Below are positions 35,723 through 43,906 of a DNA stretch of 64,000 bases, piece after piece. The stretch is from Cohnella baijiui (GTDB lineage: Bacteria > Bacillota > Bacilli > Paenibacillales > Paenibacillaceae): assembly GCF_020731285.1 (NCBI RefSeq), contig NZ_JAJFOW010000002.1:371385-435384 (forward strand), read 5' to 3'. The translations under genes and the position numbers were made by a program. A model generated the notes under the pieces. The model had not been told where the DNA came from. It saw only the letters and a program-made list of their open reading frames with translations, and did no database searches. The stretch's first letter is position 1, and every line of letters begins with the position of its first letter.

Positions 35723-36065
35723 TCCAAATTCCCCCTCATTTGAATGATCGTCCTCTATCACGGTAAAAATAAAAACCCTTCGTTAGAAGAGTTTCGTTCG
35801 AATCATCATATCCAATGGTTTCGCCAAATCGCAAACGGATTGGGATAGACAGCCATATTGTACCATACAAATCAACGAATACGAGTATTCAATATTAAAC
35901 CTGCGTATTAACCTTCGCAGTCCAATTTAATATCCAAATGCCACTCGATTGTTTGATCCGGATCAATCCGAAGCAATTCCTTCATGATCGGACAGCACAC
36001 AATTCGTCTTATGAAGGACATTCAATAATGGCTCGGGCATAGCCATTATTCTACGACGGCTAACA

Positions 36066-36251
36066 TTTATGCTCATCTTGACTACAGTTCAAAGATTTTG
36101 TCGGCGCAAGTCATGAGCAACACCTTACAAATCCCAACATGCAAAAAGCTCCTGAACCGTCACAAGGACAGATTCAAGAGCTCGTTCATTCTTAGGTGGT
36201 GCGGTCGAGAGGACTCGAACCTCCACGGTATTGCTACCACTGGAACCTGAA
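36066..36251 (-). repeat. Right direct repeat ending in the intact tRNA-Leu (candidate attachment site)
   Basis: Matches 22731-22918. This copy joins smoothly to the 5' half of the tRNA and rebuilds a functional gene. In the usual mode of island integration the element brings the 3' part that restores the tRNA, which makes 22919-36251 the inserted segment. The gap 35723-36065 holds no gene. Confidence 0.75.
36143..36182 (-). terminator. Terminator of tRNA-Leu
   Basis: On the minus strand AGCTCTTGAA pairs with TTCAGGAGCT (one mismatch) across a 16-base loop region and ends in TTTTT. It lies 15 bases after the encoded CCA. A copy persists in the left repeat. Confidence 0.7.
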
Positions 36252-36283
36252 TCCAGCGCGTCTGCCAATTCCGCCACGACCGC
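36197..36283 (-). tRNA. tRNA-Leu (anticodon CAG)
   Basis: Full cloverleaf on the minus strand: acceptor GCGGTCG pairs with CGACCGC, D-arm GCG/CGC, anticodon stem CTGGA/TCCAG with loop TTCAGGT, long class II variable arm, T-arm GTTCGAGTC, and an encoded CCA (36197-36199). The anticodon is CAG. Nearly identical to the second copy at 59219 except for the variable arm. Confidence 0.97.
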
Positions 36284-36402
36284 ATGCCGCGAGTCCCGGT
36301 TGTTACCGTTCCTCTTTGCGACGACAAGGGATATCATACCGAATGCCGAAGCAATTGTAAAGCTGTTTTTCGCTTTCCTTAAAAATGTGCAAATCCGCCG
36401 CG

Positions 36403-37212
36403 TTAATGGGCGTGCGAGCCGGGCTTGCGATCGCTCTCCTCCCCGCCCGAGGCCCCCATCCGGTATTCGAGCGGCGTCATGCCGACCATCCGCTTGAACA
36501 GCTTTTGAAAATAAATCTTGTCTCCGTAGCCGACGAGATGCGCGATCTCGTACACCTTCAGGCCGGGATGATCGCGGAGGAACTGCTTGGCTTTGCCGAT
36601 GCGCACCCGGTTGAGGTAATCGGTGATCGTCTCCCCCCGTTCCCGGCTGAACAGCTTGCTGATGTAGCTGGCGTTGAAGCCGACCTGATCCGCGATGTAG
36701 GTCAGATCGATGTCCCGATGATACGATTGGTCGATCAGCTTGCGGATTCGCTCCGTCGTTGCGTTTTCGGCCGGCCGCGGCGCGGCGGCGGTTGGCGCGG
36801 CGGCACCTTCGCCCGCGGTGCCGGTCGCGGTAGGCTTGCGCGCCGCGCAGCGGTCCAGCAGGCGGAACACTTCGACTTTGTCCATCGGCTTCAGCAGATA
36901 GTCGGTCGCGCCCGCGCGCATCGCCCGCCGCGCGTATTCGAAGTCGTTGTAGCCGCTCAGCATGATGATGCACAGGTCCGGCAGCCGGGCCTTGGCCTGC
37001 TCGATGAACTGGAGACCGTCCATCATCGGCATTTCGATATCGGTGATGACGACGTCCAGATCGTCAGGCCCCATCCCCGAGATTTGCACCATCGCCTCCA
37101 GCCCGTTGGCATGCTGCCCCGCGATCTCGAGCCCGCCCGGGTATTTGGACAGAATCTTCGCGATGCCGAGCCGGATATGCGCCTCGTCGTCGATGACCAT
37201 AACCTTCAACAT
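36403..37212 (-). CDS. Short YesN-type response regulator (receiver plus AraC output)
   Basis: A 269-aa regulator. Receiver domain residues 1-120 with acidic pocket IDDE and phospho-acceptor Asp58 (VVITDIEMP). An Ala/Thr/Pro-rich linker (about 125-155) leads directly to the AraC output domain (IDLTYIADQVGFNASYISKL; YEIAHLVGYGDKIYFQKLFK). It lacks the large middle region of the YesN protein at 11518. Its start overlaps the end of the kinase gene by 7 bases, so the two are coupled. It likely controls the transporter operon just upstream. Confidence 0.92.
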   Translation of the reverse strand: MLKVMVIDDEAHIRLGIAKILSKYPGGLEIAGQHANGLEAMVQISGMGPDDLDVVITDIEMPMMDGLQFIEQAKARLPDLCIIMLSGYNDFEYARRAMRAGATDYLLKPMDKVEVFRLLDRCAARKPTATGTAGEGAAAPTAAAPRPAENATTERIRKLIDQSYHRDIDLTYIADQVGFNASYISKLFSRERGETITDYLNRVRIGKAKQFLRDHPGLKVYEIAHLVGYGDKIYFQKLFKRMVGMTPLEYRMGASGGEESDRKPGSHAH

Positions 37213-39035
37213 GGCTCCGTCTCCTCCTTTTCTCGGATCGCGGGCAGCCGGATCGAGACGACGGTCCCTTCGCCCGCCCGACTCTCGATGTGGAGGCCGT
37301 ACGCCTCCCCGTACTGCAGCTTGATCCGCTCGTGCACGTTGCGCAAGCCGATGCCTCGCCCCGGTGCCGCGAGCGCCCGATGACCGGCCACATGCTCGCG
37401 CAGCGCCTTCAGCCGTTCCTCGTCCATGCCCGCTCCGTCGTCCGCGACGGTGAACACGACGTCCATCCCTTCGTGCCGGACGTCGATCCGCAGCGTGCCT
37501 CCCTCCAGCTTGTGCTTGAACCCGTGATGAATCGCGTTCTCGACGATCGGCTGGAACATCAGTTTGACGCAGCCGAGCGCGCGATCCCGCTCCGGGATGT
37601 CGACGACCAGGCGATACCGGTTCGAGAACCGCATGTTCTGCAGCGCCAGATAATTGTTCAGGTGATCCAGCTCTTGGCCGACGGTCGCGAGCTGCTCCTC
37701 GTGGTTGACACCGTACCGCAGCAGCTTGCCGAGCGTGAACGTCATCTCCGCCACTTCCTCGTCGTCGTTCAGCTCGGCCCGCATCCGGATCATCTCGAGC
37801 GTATTGTAGATGAAGTGGGGATTGATCTGGCTCTGCAGCGCCGCATACTCCGCTTCTTTCTTGCGGGTCTGGGTCAGCTTCACTTCTTCCAGGAGGTCGC
37901 GGACGCGGGTCACCATGATGTTGAAGTGGCGGCCGAGCATTCCGACTTCGTCCCGGTACTTTTGATTGAAGCTGACGTTCAGGTTACCGGTTTGCACTTC
38001 CTGCATGAGCGTCTTGATCTTGCTAAGCGGACGAGTAAGCGCATACGAGATGGCGATGGCGATCGCGAGCGCGATCGTCACGAACACGCCGGACGTGAGC
38101 AGCGTCGCATAACGGGTCGCGGCCGCCTGGCGGGTCGCTTCCTCCAGCGGAATGTAGACGAACATCTTCCAGCGCGTCAACGACGACTTGGCGTAGGTGC
38201 AGATGTAGTCCCTGCCCTCGATCCGGATCGGAAAGGCGCCCCGGTCCCCCGTCGCTTGGCGAATCGACTCGGCGCCGGACAGATCCTGCGTCGTCAGCGC
38301 GCCGTCGCTGTCGTACACGACTTTGTTGTTCGCGTCCACGAGGATCGTCTTTCCCTTCGTGACCGCGTCCACGTCCCGGATTTGCCGGCTGATGGCGGAT
38401 ACGTTCGTATCGAACGCGATGAAGCCGATCGGATGGAAATCGGTCTTGACGCTCTTCAACTGCCGGATAACGGAGAAGGCGTAGTACGCCTCCTTGTCCG
38501 TCGTTACCTCCTGCGTGCTGACGAGCATCGGCCGGCCGTCCCCCGCTTTCGCGATGTCCGCCCACTCGCCCGACACCTGCTCGAGATTGCTGCGTTTGCC
38601 GCCGGACTTGATATTGTAGTCGATATGCCCGTAATTGTCGAACACGTAGACCGACACCGTGTCCGGCTTGATTTTGTTCAGGTTTCTGATATACAGGTCC
38701 ATCCCCTGCGACTTGGCGAGCGTGGTGTCCGGATCGGCCAGCCACTCGAGGAATTCCTGGTTGTACAGCGGCATCGCCGACATGTTGAACAGGTCCGTCA
38801 CGTAGTCGTCGAGATGCAGCACCATCTTGGACGTAATTTCGGTGGCGTAGGCGGTCGTGTTCGCTTTGATCGAGCGCGTGTACGCGTTCGAGGAGGCGTA
38901 ACTGATCATGACCAGCGGGAGGCAGACGAGCGCCAGAAAGACGACCAGCAGCTTCTGCTGCATGTTCAGGTTGGCGAAGGAAACCCACAATCCCTCGAAC
39001 ACCCGTCTCGCCGCTCTCCCCGCGCTTCCCCGCAT
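37206..39035 (-). CDS. YesM-type sensor histidine kinase
   Basis: A 609-aa membrane kinase: first helix LLVVFLALVCLPLVMISYAS (near 29-48), an extracellular sensor domain of about 260 residues resembling a dCache fold, second helix near 310-330, a HAMP linker, the His_kinase motif NPHFIYNTLEM (His about 407), and an ATPase domain (PIVENAIHHGF, VADDGAGMD). AGGGGG precedes the ATG at 39035. It lies 36 bases after the second permease gene and overlaps the regulator gene by 7 bases, so one operon encodes transport and sensing. Confidence 0.92.
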   Translation of the reverse strand: MRGSAGRAARRVFEGLWVSFANLNMQQKLLVVFLALVCLPLVMISYASSNAYTRSIKANTTAYATEITSKMVLHLDDYVTDLFNMSAMPLYNQEFLEWLADPDTTLAKSQGMDLYIRNLNKIKPDTVSVYVFDNYGHIDYNIKSGGKRSNLEQVSGEWADIAKAGDGRPMLVSTQEVTTDKEAYYAFSVIRQLKSVKTDFHPIGFIAFDTNVSAISRQIRDVDAVTKGKTILVDANNKVVYDSDGALTTQDLSGAESIRQATGDRGAFPIRIEGRDYICTYAKSSLTRWKMFVYIPLEEATRQAAATRYATLLTSGVFVTIALAIAIAISYALTRPLSKIKTLMQEVQTGNLNVSFNQKYRDEVGMLGRHFNIMVTRVRDLLEEVKLTQTRKKEAEYAALQSQINPHFIYNTLEMIRMRAELNDDEEVAEMTFTLGKLLRYGVNHEEQLATVGQELDHLNNYLALQNMRFSNRYRLVVDIPERDRALGCVKLMFQPIVENAIHHGFKHKLEGGTLRIDVRHEGMDVVFTVADDGAGMDEERLKALREHVAGHRALAAPGRGIGLRNVHERIKLQYGEAYGLHIESRAGEGTVVSIRLPAIREKEETEPC

Positions 39036-39071
39036 GCCCGTTCCCCCTGTTGTCCGCCTTTCGAAGTATCG

Positions 39072-39905
39072 TTATTTTACTGCACCGGTCGCGATTCCGG
39101 CAAACACGTACTTCTGGAAGAACAGGTAGACGATGACGATCGGCACCATGATGAGCAGAATCGCGGCCGACATCATCTCCCATTCGGTGCTGCGCTCCGA
39201 CGAGAAATTCATCAGGCTGGTCGAAACGACGGTCAGCTTTTGCGCGGGCATGTACAAGTACGGGATGAACATGTCGTTGTAGATGTCGATTGTCTTGATA
39301 ATGATGATCGTGGCCGTAGCCGGCGTGAGCAGCGGGAAGATGATCGTCCGGTAGATGCGGAACAGGGACGCTCCTTCCATCATCGCCGCCTCGTCCAGCT
39401 CCTTCGGAATGTTGTTCAAAAATTGCAGGTAGATGAAGATCTGCAGTACGTTCGTTCCGAGGTGAAGCACGATCGAAGCCCACAGCGTGTTGTAAAGGTG
39501 AAGGTGATGGATGACCGTAAACGTCGCGACCTGCGTCGTGATCGTCGGCACGAACGAGACGGCGATATAGGCGCCCATCACGGCTTTCTTCAGCTTGAAG
39601 TCGAAGCGGCCGAGGATGTAGGCGACCATCGTGCCGAGCGCCACGTTGCCGATGACGGCGACGACGATGATGATCAGCGTGTTCCGGTAGGCGCGGTCCA
39701 GATGGGCCCGGCCGACGACGGAGATGAAATTGTCGAAGTTAAACAGGTTTTCCGGCAGCTTGAAGACGCTCGTCTGGGCAAATTCCTGCTTCGTCTTGAG
39801 GGCGTTCAGCACGAGAATGTACGGCGGGAAGACGATGATCGCGACGGCGACCCACAGGATCGCGTGCTTCAGCAGCGACAGCGGCGTAAACTTGCGCGCG
39901 CTCAT
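39072..39905 (-). CDS. Sugar ABC transporter permease (MalG/CUT1 type)
   Basis: A 277-aa membrane protein with six helices and EAA loop LDEAAMMEGASLFRIYRTII. The start is ATG 39905 (MSARKFTPL) behind GAGGAGGTG. A longer open frame to 40283 is out-of-phase reading of the neighbouring gene. Start and upstream stop overlap as ATGA, so translation is coupled to the partner permease. It ends FAGIATGAVK, as usual for this class. Confidence 0.93.
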   Translation of the reverse strand: MSARKFTPLSLLKHAILWVAVAIIVFPPYILVLNALKTKQEFAQTSVFKLPENLFNFDNFISVVGRAHLDRAYRNTLIIIVVAVIGNVALGTMVAYILGRFDFKLKKAVMGAYIAVSFVPTITTQVATFTVIHHLHLYNTLWASIVLHLGTNVLQIFIYLQFLNNIPKELDEAAMMEGASLFRIYRTIIFPLLTPATATIIIIKTIDIYNDMFIPYLYMPAQKLTVVSTSLMNFSSERSTEWEMMSAAILLIMVPIVIVYLFFQKYVFAGIATGAVK

Positions 39906-40786
39906 TGACCCCACCTCCTCGTGACCATTCTCTGGATGCTCAGGACGACGATGACCGCCGCGATCAAGGTGATACTCATCGCCGAAGCCATGCCGAAGTT
40001 GTTGAAGTGGAACGCCGTCTCGACGGTCTTCGTCAGGAACGTATCGCTCGCGCCGAGCGGGCCGCCCTTGGTCAGAATAAACGGCAAATCGAAGATTTCG
40101 AGCGTCCCGATAATCGTCAGGAACAGGTTCAGCTCGATGACCTTGGTGATGTTCGGCAGGATGACGTGGAAGATCGTCTGGCGCCGCGTAGCGCCGTCGA
40201 TAAGGGAAGCCTCGACGATCTCGGACGACACCGACTGCAGCGCGGCCAAGTAGATGACCATGTTGAGCCCCATGAACTTCCACAGCGTAATGAAGCCCAG
40301 GACGTGGTTGACCGCCCCCGGCGAGCCGAACCAGCTGATGGCCAGCGAGTCGAGCCCCATCGTCCGCAGCAGCGTATTGAGCGACCCGTATTCGGAATTG
40401 AACACGTAGTTGAACATATAAGCGACGGCGACGCCGTTCATAATATAAGGCATGAACAGCATGACGCGGTACGCGTTGCGACCTCTCAGCCGGGAATTGA
40501 GCAGCAGCGCGAAGAACAAGCCGAGTCCGTTCTGGATCAGTCCCCAGAGCAGGTAGACCAAGTTGTGCAAGAAAGTCTGCCAGATCTCCTTGTTGGAGAA
40601 CACTTCCTTATAGTTGCTAAGCCCCGCCCACGTCTTCTCCGGGCTGAAGCCGTCCCACGTCATCAAGCTGAGATATACCAGGTAAGCCGCCGGATAAAGG
40701 GCGAATACCGCCAGCAGGGCGATCGGGACGAGCAGGAACAACAGGATGAGAATTCGTTTTTGCAAGGCGTAGGACATGTTGCCCAC
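39902..40786 (-). CDS. Sugar ABC transporter permease (MalF/UgpA type)
   Basis: A protein of about 294 aa with six helices; EAA loop IVEASLIDGATRRQTIFHVI. The start is ambiguous: GTG 40786 has AAAGGAG 8 bases upstream, ATG 40777 is nine bases further in, and GTG 40795 overlaps the ribosome site. I favour 40786. It lies downstream of the binding-protein gene, separated by 213 bases that carry two strong hairpins and the structured repeat at 40813-40910, which ends only 27 bases before this start. Expression of the permeases is therefore probably set separately from the binding protein. Confidence 0.9.
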   Translation of the reverse strand: MGNMSYALQKRILILLFLLVPIALLAVFALYPAAYLVYLSLMTWDGFSPEKTWAGLSNYKEVFSNKEIWQTFLHNLVYLLWGLIQNGLGLFFALLLNSRLRGRNAYRVMLFMPYIMNGVAVAYMFNYVFNSEYGSLNTLLRTMGLDSLAISWFGSPGAVNHVLGFITLWKFMGLNMVIYLAALQSVSSEIVEASLIDGATRRQTIFHVILPNITKVIELNLFLTIIGTLEIFDLPFILTKGGPLGASDTFLTKTVETAFHFNNFGMASAMSITLIAAVIVVLSIQRMVTRRWGQ

Positions 40787-40812
40787 CGCTTCCACTCCTT
40801 TCGTGCTGCTGC

Positions 40813-40910
40813 AAGTAAAAACGGCTTTGCCGTCTTCCTAGACGGCGACACGTTTTTATCGTCGGTCATACAGAAATGGAAAGATGTGAAAACTTACAAA
40901 TTCTGTATGA
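40813..40910 (-). ncRNA. Candidate structured leader RNA element, copy A (upstream of a permease gene)
   Basis: Matches 59731-59826 at about three of four bases. On the minus strand it has: stem CATACAGAA/TTCTGTATG (40909-40901 with 40875-40867), invariant CGATAAAAACGTG (40861-40849), hairpin GCCGTC/GACGGC (40846-40829), and an overlapping hairpin CGGC-AAA-GCCG followed by TTTTT (40832-40817). The last two hairpins share bases, so only one can form; the second resembles a small intrinsic terminator. Both copies end shortly before a minus-strand gene start. Function is inferred; it could instead be a mobile or REP-like repeat. Confidence 0.5.
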
Positions 40911-40921
40911 CTAGCAAAGAC

Positions 40922-40989
40922 GACAAAATGGACGATCCGCGGGACCGGTCATCCATTTTGTCGGTCTGTAGGTCCGCGCTCGGCGCGGA
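40922..40989 (-). other. Two perfect hairpins after the binding-protein gene
   Basis: Stem 1 pairs GACAAAATGGA (40922-40932) with TCCATTTTGTC (40952-40962). Stem 2 pairs TCCGCGC (40973-40979) with GCGCGGA (40983-40989) around TCG. They begin 11 bases beyond the binding-protein stop. Such stems commonly protect the upstream message or terminate part of the transcripts, giving more binding protein than permease. Neither has a T run. Confidence 0.6.
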
Positions 40990-40999
40990 TGGATCTAAC

Positions 41000-42313
41000 T
41001 CACTTGCCCAGCGCCGTTTTGGCGTTTTTCCACTTCTTGTTGTAGCCGTCGAAGACGTCCTGCATTTTGCCGACCGTCACTTCCTGGATGAACTTGAACG
41101 GGTTGAACTGCATTTTGTTCTCGACCGCGGTGACGTCTTCGCTGACGGATTGCGCCTCCAGCATGGTCGGCTTGTAGCTCATGAAATCCGTAATTTGCTT
41201 CAGGCTTTGCTCCTGATCTTTAAGCGGCGAGATGATTTTGTGATCGGCGTAGTCGCCCGACTCCTCGATCATGAACTTGACGAACGCCTTGGCGAGCTCC
41301 TTGTTTTTGCTGGTCGAGCTGACCGCGTACGCCCAGTCGTTGCGCATCATGCCTTTGTACGTGCCGCTGTTGTCGTAGGGGAGCGGAACGAAGCCGATGT
41401 CGTCGAGCGAAAGACCGTTGCTCTCGAGGTTCGAGATCGCCCAGTTGCCGATGTACATCATCGCAGCTTTGCCGGTGGCGAGATCTTTTTGCGTTTGATC
41501 CCAAGTGGCCGAGAAGACGTCCTTCTCCAAATAACCCTTGTCGTAAAGCTGCTTCAGGATGCCGAGACCTTGTCCGTACGCGTTGTCCGTCGTGAACGGC
41601 GTATCCGTCTTGATTTTGTCGTTGCGCAGATTCGTGCTGCCGTAGATGAACTCGGCCGGGTCGGTCCAGTATTGGAGCGTCCAGGCGTCTTTGAACGCGG
41701 TGGCCATCGGAACGATGCCCGCGGCTTTGAGCTTTTCGGCGTCGGCGAACAGCTCGTCGAGCGTCTTCGGCGGTTCGGCGATGCCGGCTTTTTCGAACGC
41801 CTTCTTATTGTAAAGCAAGCCGTTGATCGCCACTTGCTGCGTAATGCCGTACAGCTTGCCTTCGTAGGAGTTGTATTCCTTGAAGTAAATCTTGTCGTTC
41901 AAGCCCAGATCGTCGAGCGGCTCGTAAAATTTCGGCAGGTCCGGCTTCGTCGTCTCGACGAGGGACAGCACGTCCGGCAGCTCGTTGGCGGCCATCCGCA
42001 CGCGGATCGTCTGCTCGTAATCCTTCAGCCCTTCGATCTTGACCTCGGTGCCCGGGTATTTCGCCTGGAACGCATCGACGTACTTCTTCAGGTCGGTATC
42101 GACCAGCTCGGTGCGGTGCGTCGCCCACGTGATCGAGCCCTTGAGCGCGGAACCGCCGCCTTGGGCGCCTCCCGTTTCGGCGGACGCCGTAGGCGAAGCC
42201 GATGCCGATGCCGACGGCGAATTCGCCGCGTTGTCGTCCTTCCCGCCGCACCCCGCCAACAATCCCGTGCCGAGCGTCAACGCCATTCCGATAGCTGCAT
42301 GTCTTTTGTTCAT
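41000..42313 (-). CDS. Sugar ABC transporter solute-binding lipoprotein
   Basis: A 437-aa family 1 binding protein. MNKRHAAIGMALTLGTGLLA leads to lipobox LLAGC. An Asn/Ser/Ala-rich linker precedes the binding fold (LKGSITWATHRTELVDTDLK ... MAANELPDVLSLVETTKP). The start is ATG 42313, with GGAGG 9 bases upstream; an in-frame extension to 42394 has no site. First gene of the third sugar operon, ahead of two permeases and a YesM/YesN pair. A direct repeat (42442-42470) upstream may be the binding site of that regulator. Substrate not readable. Confidence 0.9.
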   Translation of the reverse strand: MNKRHAAIGMALTLGTGLLAGCGGKDDNAANSPSASASASPTASAETGGAQGGGSALKGSITWATHRTELVDTDLKKYVDAFQAKYPGTEVKIEGLKDYEQTIRVRMAANELPDVLSLVETTKPDLPKFYEPLDDLGLNDKIYFKEYNSYEGKLYGITQQVAINGLLYNKKAFEKAGIAEPPKTLDELFADAEKLKAAGIVPMATAFKDAWTLQYWTDPAEFIYGSTNLRNDKIKTDTPFTTDNAYGQGLGILKQLYDKGYLEKDVFSATWDQTQKDLATGKAAMMYIGNWAISNLESNGLSLDDIGFVPLPYDNSGTYKGMMRNDWAYAVSSTSKNKELAKAFVKFMIEESGDYADHKIISPLKDQEQSLKQITDFMSYKPTMLEAQSVSEDVTAVENKMQFNPFKFIQEVTVGKMQDVFDGYNKKWKNAKTALGK

Positions 42314-42702
42314 CTCTCTGATCCTCCCCAGTTGCGAAGCTGATTGGCTTAAAGCAATCATATGTAAAATAAAATCACATTCAAATGGCCTCATTTTGTT
42401 TTTGTTAGCTATTTTTTGTCTCTTGGATTTCGGCTAACCGTTTTCATTTCCGATGGGTTCGCTTTCATTTTTTTCTGAAAATCGTGCAACCGGATACACT
42501 CGAAATTTCATGTCACTATTTGTAACTCAAAGGGGCAGAATCACGACAGAGGTGTCTCCAATCGCGTCCCCCGCTTAGTTTATCACAGGATCGAACTCGC
42601 CATCGCATCGCCGGACATCGCTTAAACGCATTCTTTCGAACTTTATTCCGTTTTGGAATAAAGGTGGTATAATGAACTGGAGGAACAAGGAGGGCATACA
42701 AG
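42314..42702. promoter_or_regulatory. Divergent upstream region with a 21-bp-spaced direct repeat
   Basis: AT-rich gap between the binding-protein operon (leftward) and the chromate transporter genes (rightward). TTTCATTT occurs at 42442-42449 and again at 42463-42470, exactly 21 bases apart, within longer similar blocks. This is the geometry expected for an AraC-type response regulator, here probably the protein at 36403. It lies about 130 bases from the binding-protein start. No gene is seen in the stretch. Confidence 0.4.
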
Positions 42703-43302
42703 ATGAATGCAACGTGGAAATTAACGGGCTCGATATTCCTCGCCTTTTTGAAAATGGGACCCTTCACCTTCGGGGGAGGCTACGCGCTCATCCCCGTGAT
42801 CGAACGCGAAGTCGTCGAGAAAAAGAAATGGCTGCCCCCCGAGGAGATCGCCGACATTTGGGCGATTTCCGGGTCGGTGCCCGGCGCCGTCGCGGCCAAT
42901 TCTGCGGCGATGATCGGCTATCGGATCGCCGGCCTTCGCGGCTCGCTCGCCGCGCTGTTCGGCATGCTGTTCCCCTCTTTCTGCCTGATGATCGCCCTTT
43001 CCGTCTTTTACGTCCAATTCAAAGACAATGCCAAAGTCGAAGCCGCCTTCACGGCGATCCGGGCGACCGTCGCCGCATTGATCGTCTATGGCGCCATCCG
43101 GATTTGCCGCACTTCGATCGTCGACTTCGCCACCGGCGCCATTGCCGCCGTCGGGCTGCTGCTGCTGTTCGCCCGGCTCCATCCGCTGCTCATCATCGTC
43201 TTCGGCGCAATCGCCGGGATCGCCGTCGTGAAGCTGCGGGACCGCTTCGGCAAGCCTACCAAACCGTTGGACGAGATGCCCGCGCCGGACTATATGATAT
43301 AA
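42703..43302 (+). CDS. Chromate transporter, first half (short ChrA family)
   Basis: A 199-aa membrane protein with about five to six helices. It carries the family hallmark FLKMGPFTFGGGYALIPVIE and W(A)ISGSVPGAVAANSAAMIGY. Full-length ChrA has two such halves; here they are two genes in tandem, as in Bacillus short-chain pairs (YwrB/YwrA type). AGGAGG lies 9 bases before the ATG. The second half follows after 22 bases. The pair should export chromate using the membrane potential or sulfate-linked exchange; in many hosts the true substrate is untested. Confidence 0.88.
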   Translation: MNATWKLTGSIFLAFLKMGPFTFGGGYALIPVIEREVVEKKKWLPPEEIADIWAISGSVPGAVAANSAAMIGYRIAGLRGSLAALFGMLFPSFCLMIALSVFYVQFKDNAKVEAAFTAIRATVAALIVYGAIRICRTSIVDFATGAIAAVGLLLLFARLHPLLIIVFGAIAGIAVVKLRDRFGKPTKPLDEMPAPDYMI

Positions 43303-43324
43303 TTTGTACGAACGGAGAATCGCG

Positions 43325-43864
43325 ATGCTCTTTTCCCTTTTCGTTACCTTTTTCCTGGCGGGCCTCGTCTCGTTCGGCGGCGGCTACGCGATGATTCCGC
43401 TGCTTCATCGGGAAGCGGTCGTTCGCCATCTGTGGATGGGCGCGGACCGGTTCTCCGACTTGGTGGCGGTCGCCGGCATGTCCCCCGGTCCGATCGCGAC
43501 CAATCTCGCAGTGGCGGTCGGCTACCACACCAAAGGCTTGGCCGGGTCGGCCGTCGCCGCGCTGGCAATCGTCCTGCCCTCGTTCGTCCTGATCGTGGCC
43601 GCCGGCCGAATGTTTTCTCGGCTGCGGCATCAACGGATGTCCAAAGCGGCGTTTTACGGCCTTCGGCCCGCCGTCTTCGGCCTGATCGTCTTCGCGGCCG
43701 TTTCGTTTGCCGGGCAAGCCGGCTTGTTTGACGGTTTCACCGCGTTCGCGAACAGCCAGCTGCTGATTTTCGCCGGCTCGTTGTGCGCCCTGATCTTTTT
43801 GCATAAGCATCCGTTTTCGGTGCTGATCCTGTCGGGCTTGGTCGGCATCGCGGTCTACAGCTAA
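43325..43864 (+). CDS. Chromate transporter, second half (short ChrA family)
   Basis: A 179-aa membrane protein homologous to the preceding gene: FLAGLVSFGGGYAMIPLLHR and VAGMSPGPIATNLAVAVGY match its conserved blocks. The start is ATG 43325 behind CGGAGA; a TTG at 43304 is in frame but would place the ribosome site inside the gene. It ends with a hydrophobic segment. It probably forms a heterodimer with the first half in opposite orientation. Confidence 0.87.
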   Translation: MLFSLFVTFFLAGLVSFGGGYAMIPLLHREAVVRHLWMGADRFSDLVAVAGMSPGPIATNLAVAVGYHTKGLAGSAVAALAIVLPSFVLIVAAGRMFSRLRHQRMSKAAFYGLRPAVFGLIVFAAVSFAGQAGLFDGFTAFANSQLLIFAGSLCALIFLHKHPFSVLILSGLVGIAVYS

Positions 43865-43906
43865 GCCGGACGAATCCGACTTCCCGCCGCTAGGAGATGA
43901 ATACAA

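Noticed and set aside
36125..36973. A 282-aa minus-strand open frame covering the tRNA
   Set aside because: Reads through tRNA-Leu and its terminator and then out of phase through the response regulator gene.
37290..39908. An 872-aa plus-strand open frame
   Set aside because: It lies antisense to a clear YesM kinase and permease. GC-rich coding DNA leaves the opposite strand open. The translation is Arg/His/Asp-rich with no domain and no ribosome site.
40813..40910. A conserved short peptide shared by the two dispersed repeats (plus strand)
   Set aside because: The translations look alike, but differences fall freely on first and second codon positions while stems are preserved, and there is no start site. 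A structured nucleic acid fits better.
39905..42343. An 812-aa plus-strand open frame
   Set aside because: Antisense shadow of a permease and a binding protein, in a GC-rich stretch. It also runs through the structured repeat and hairpins.
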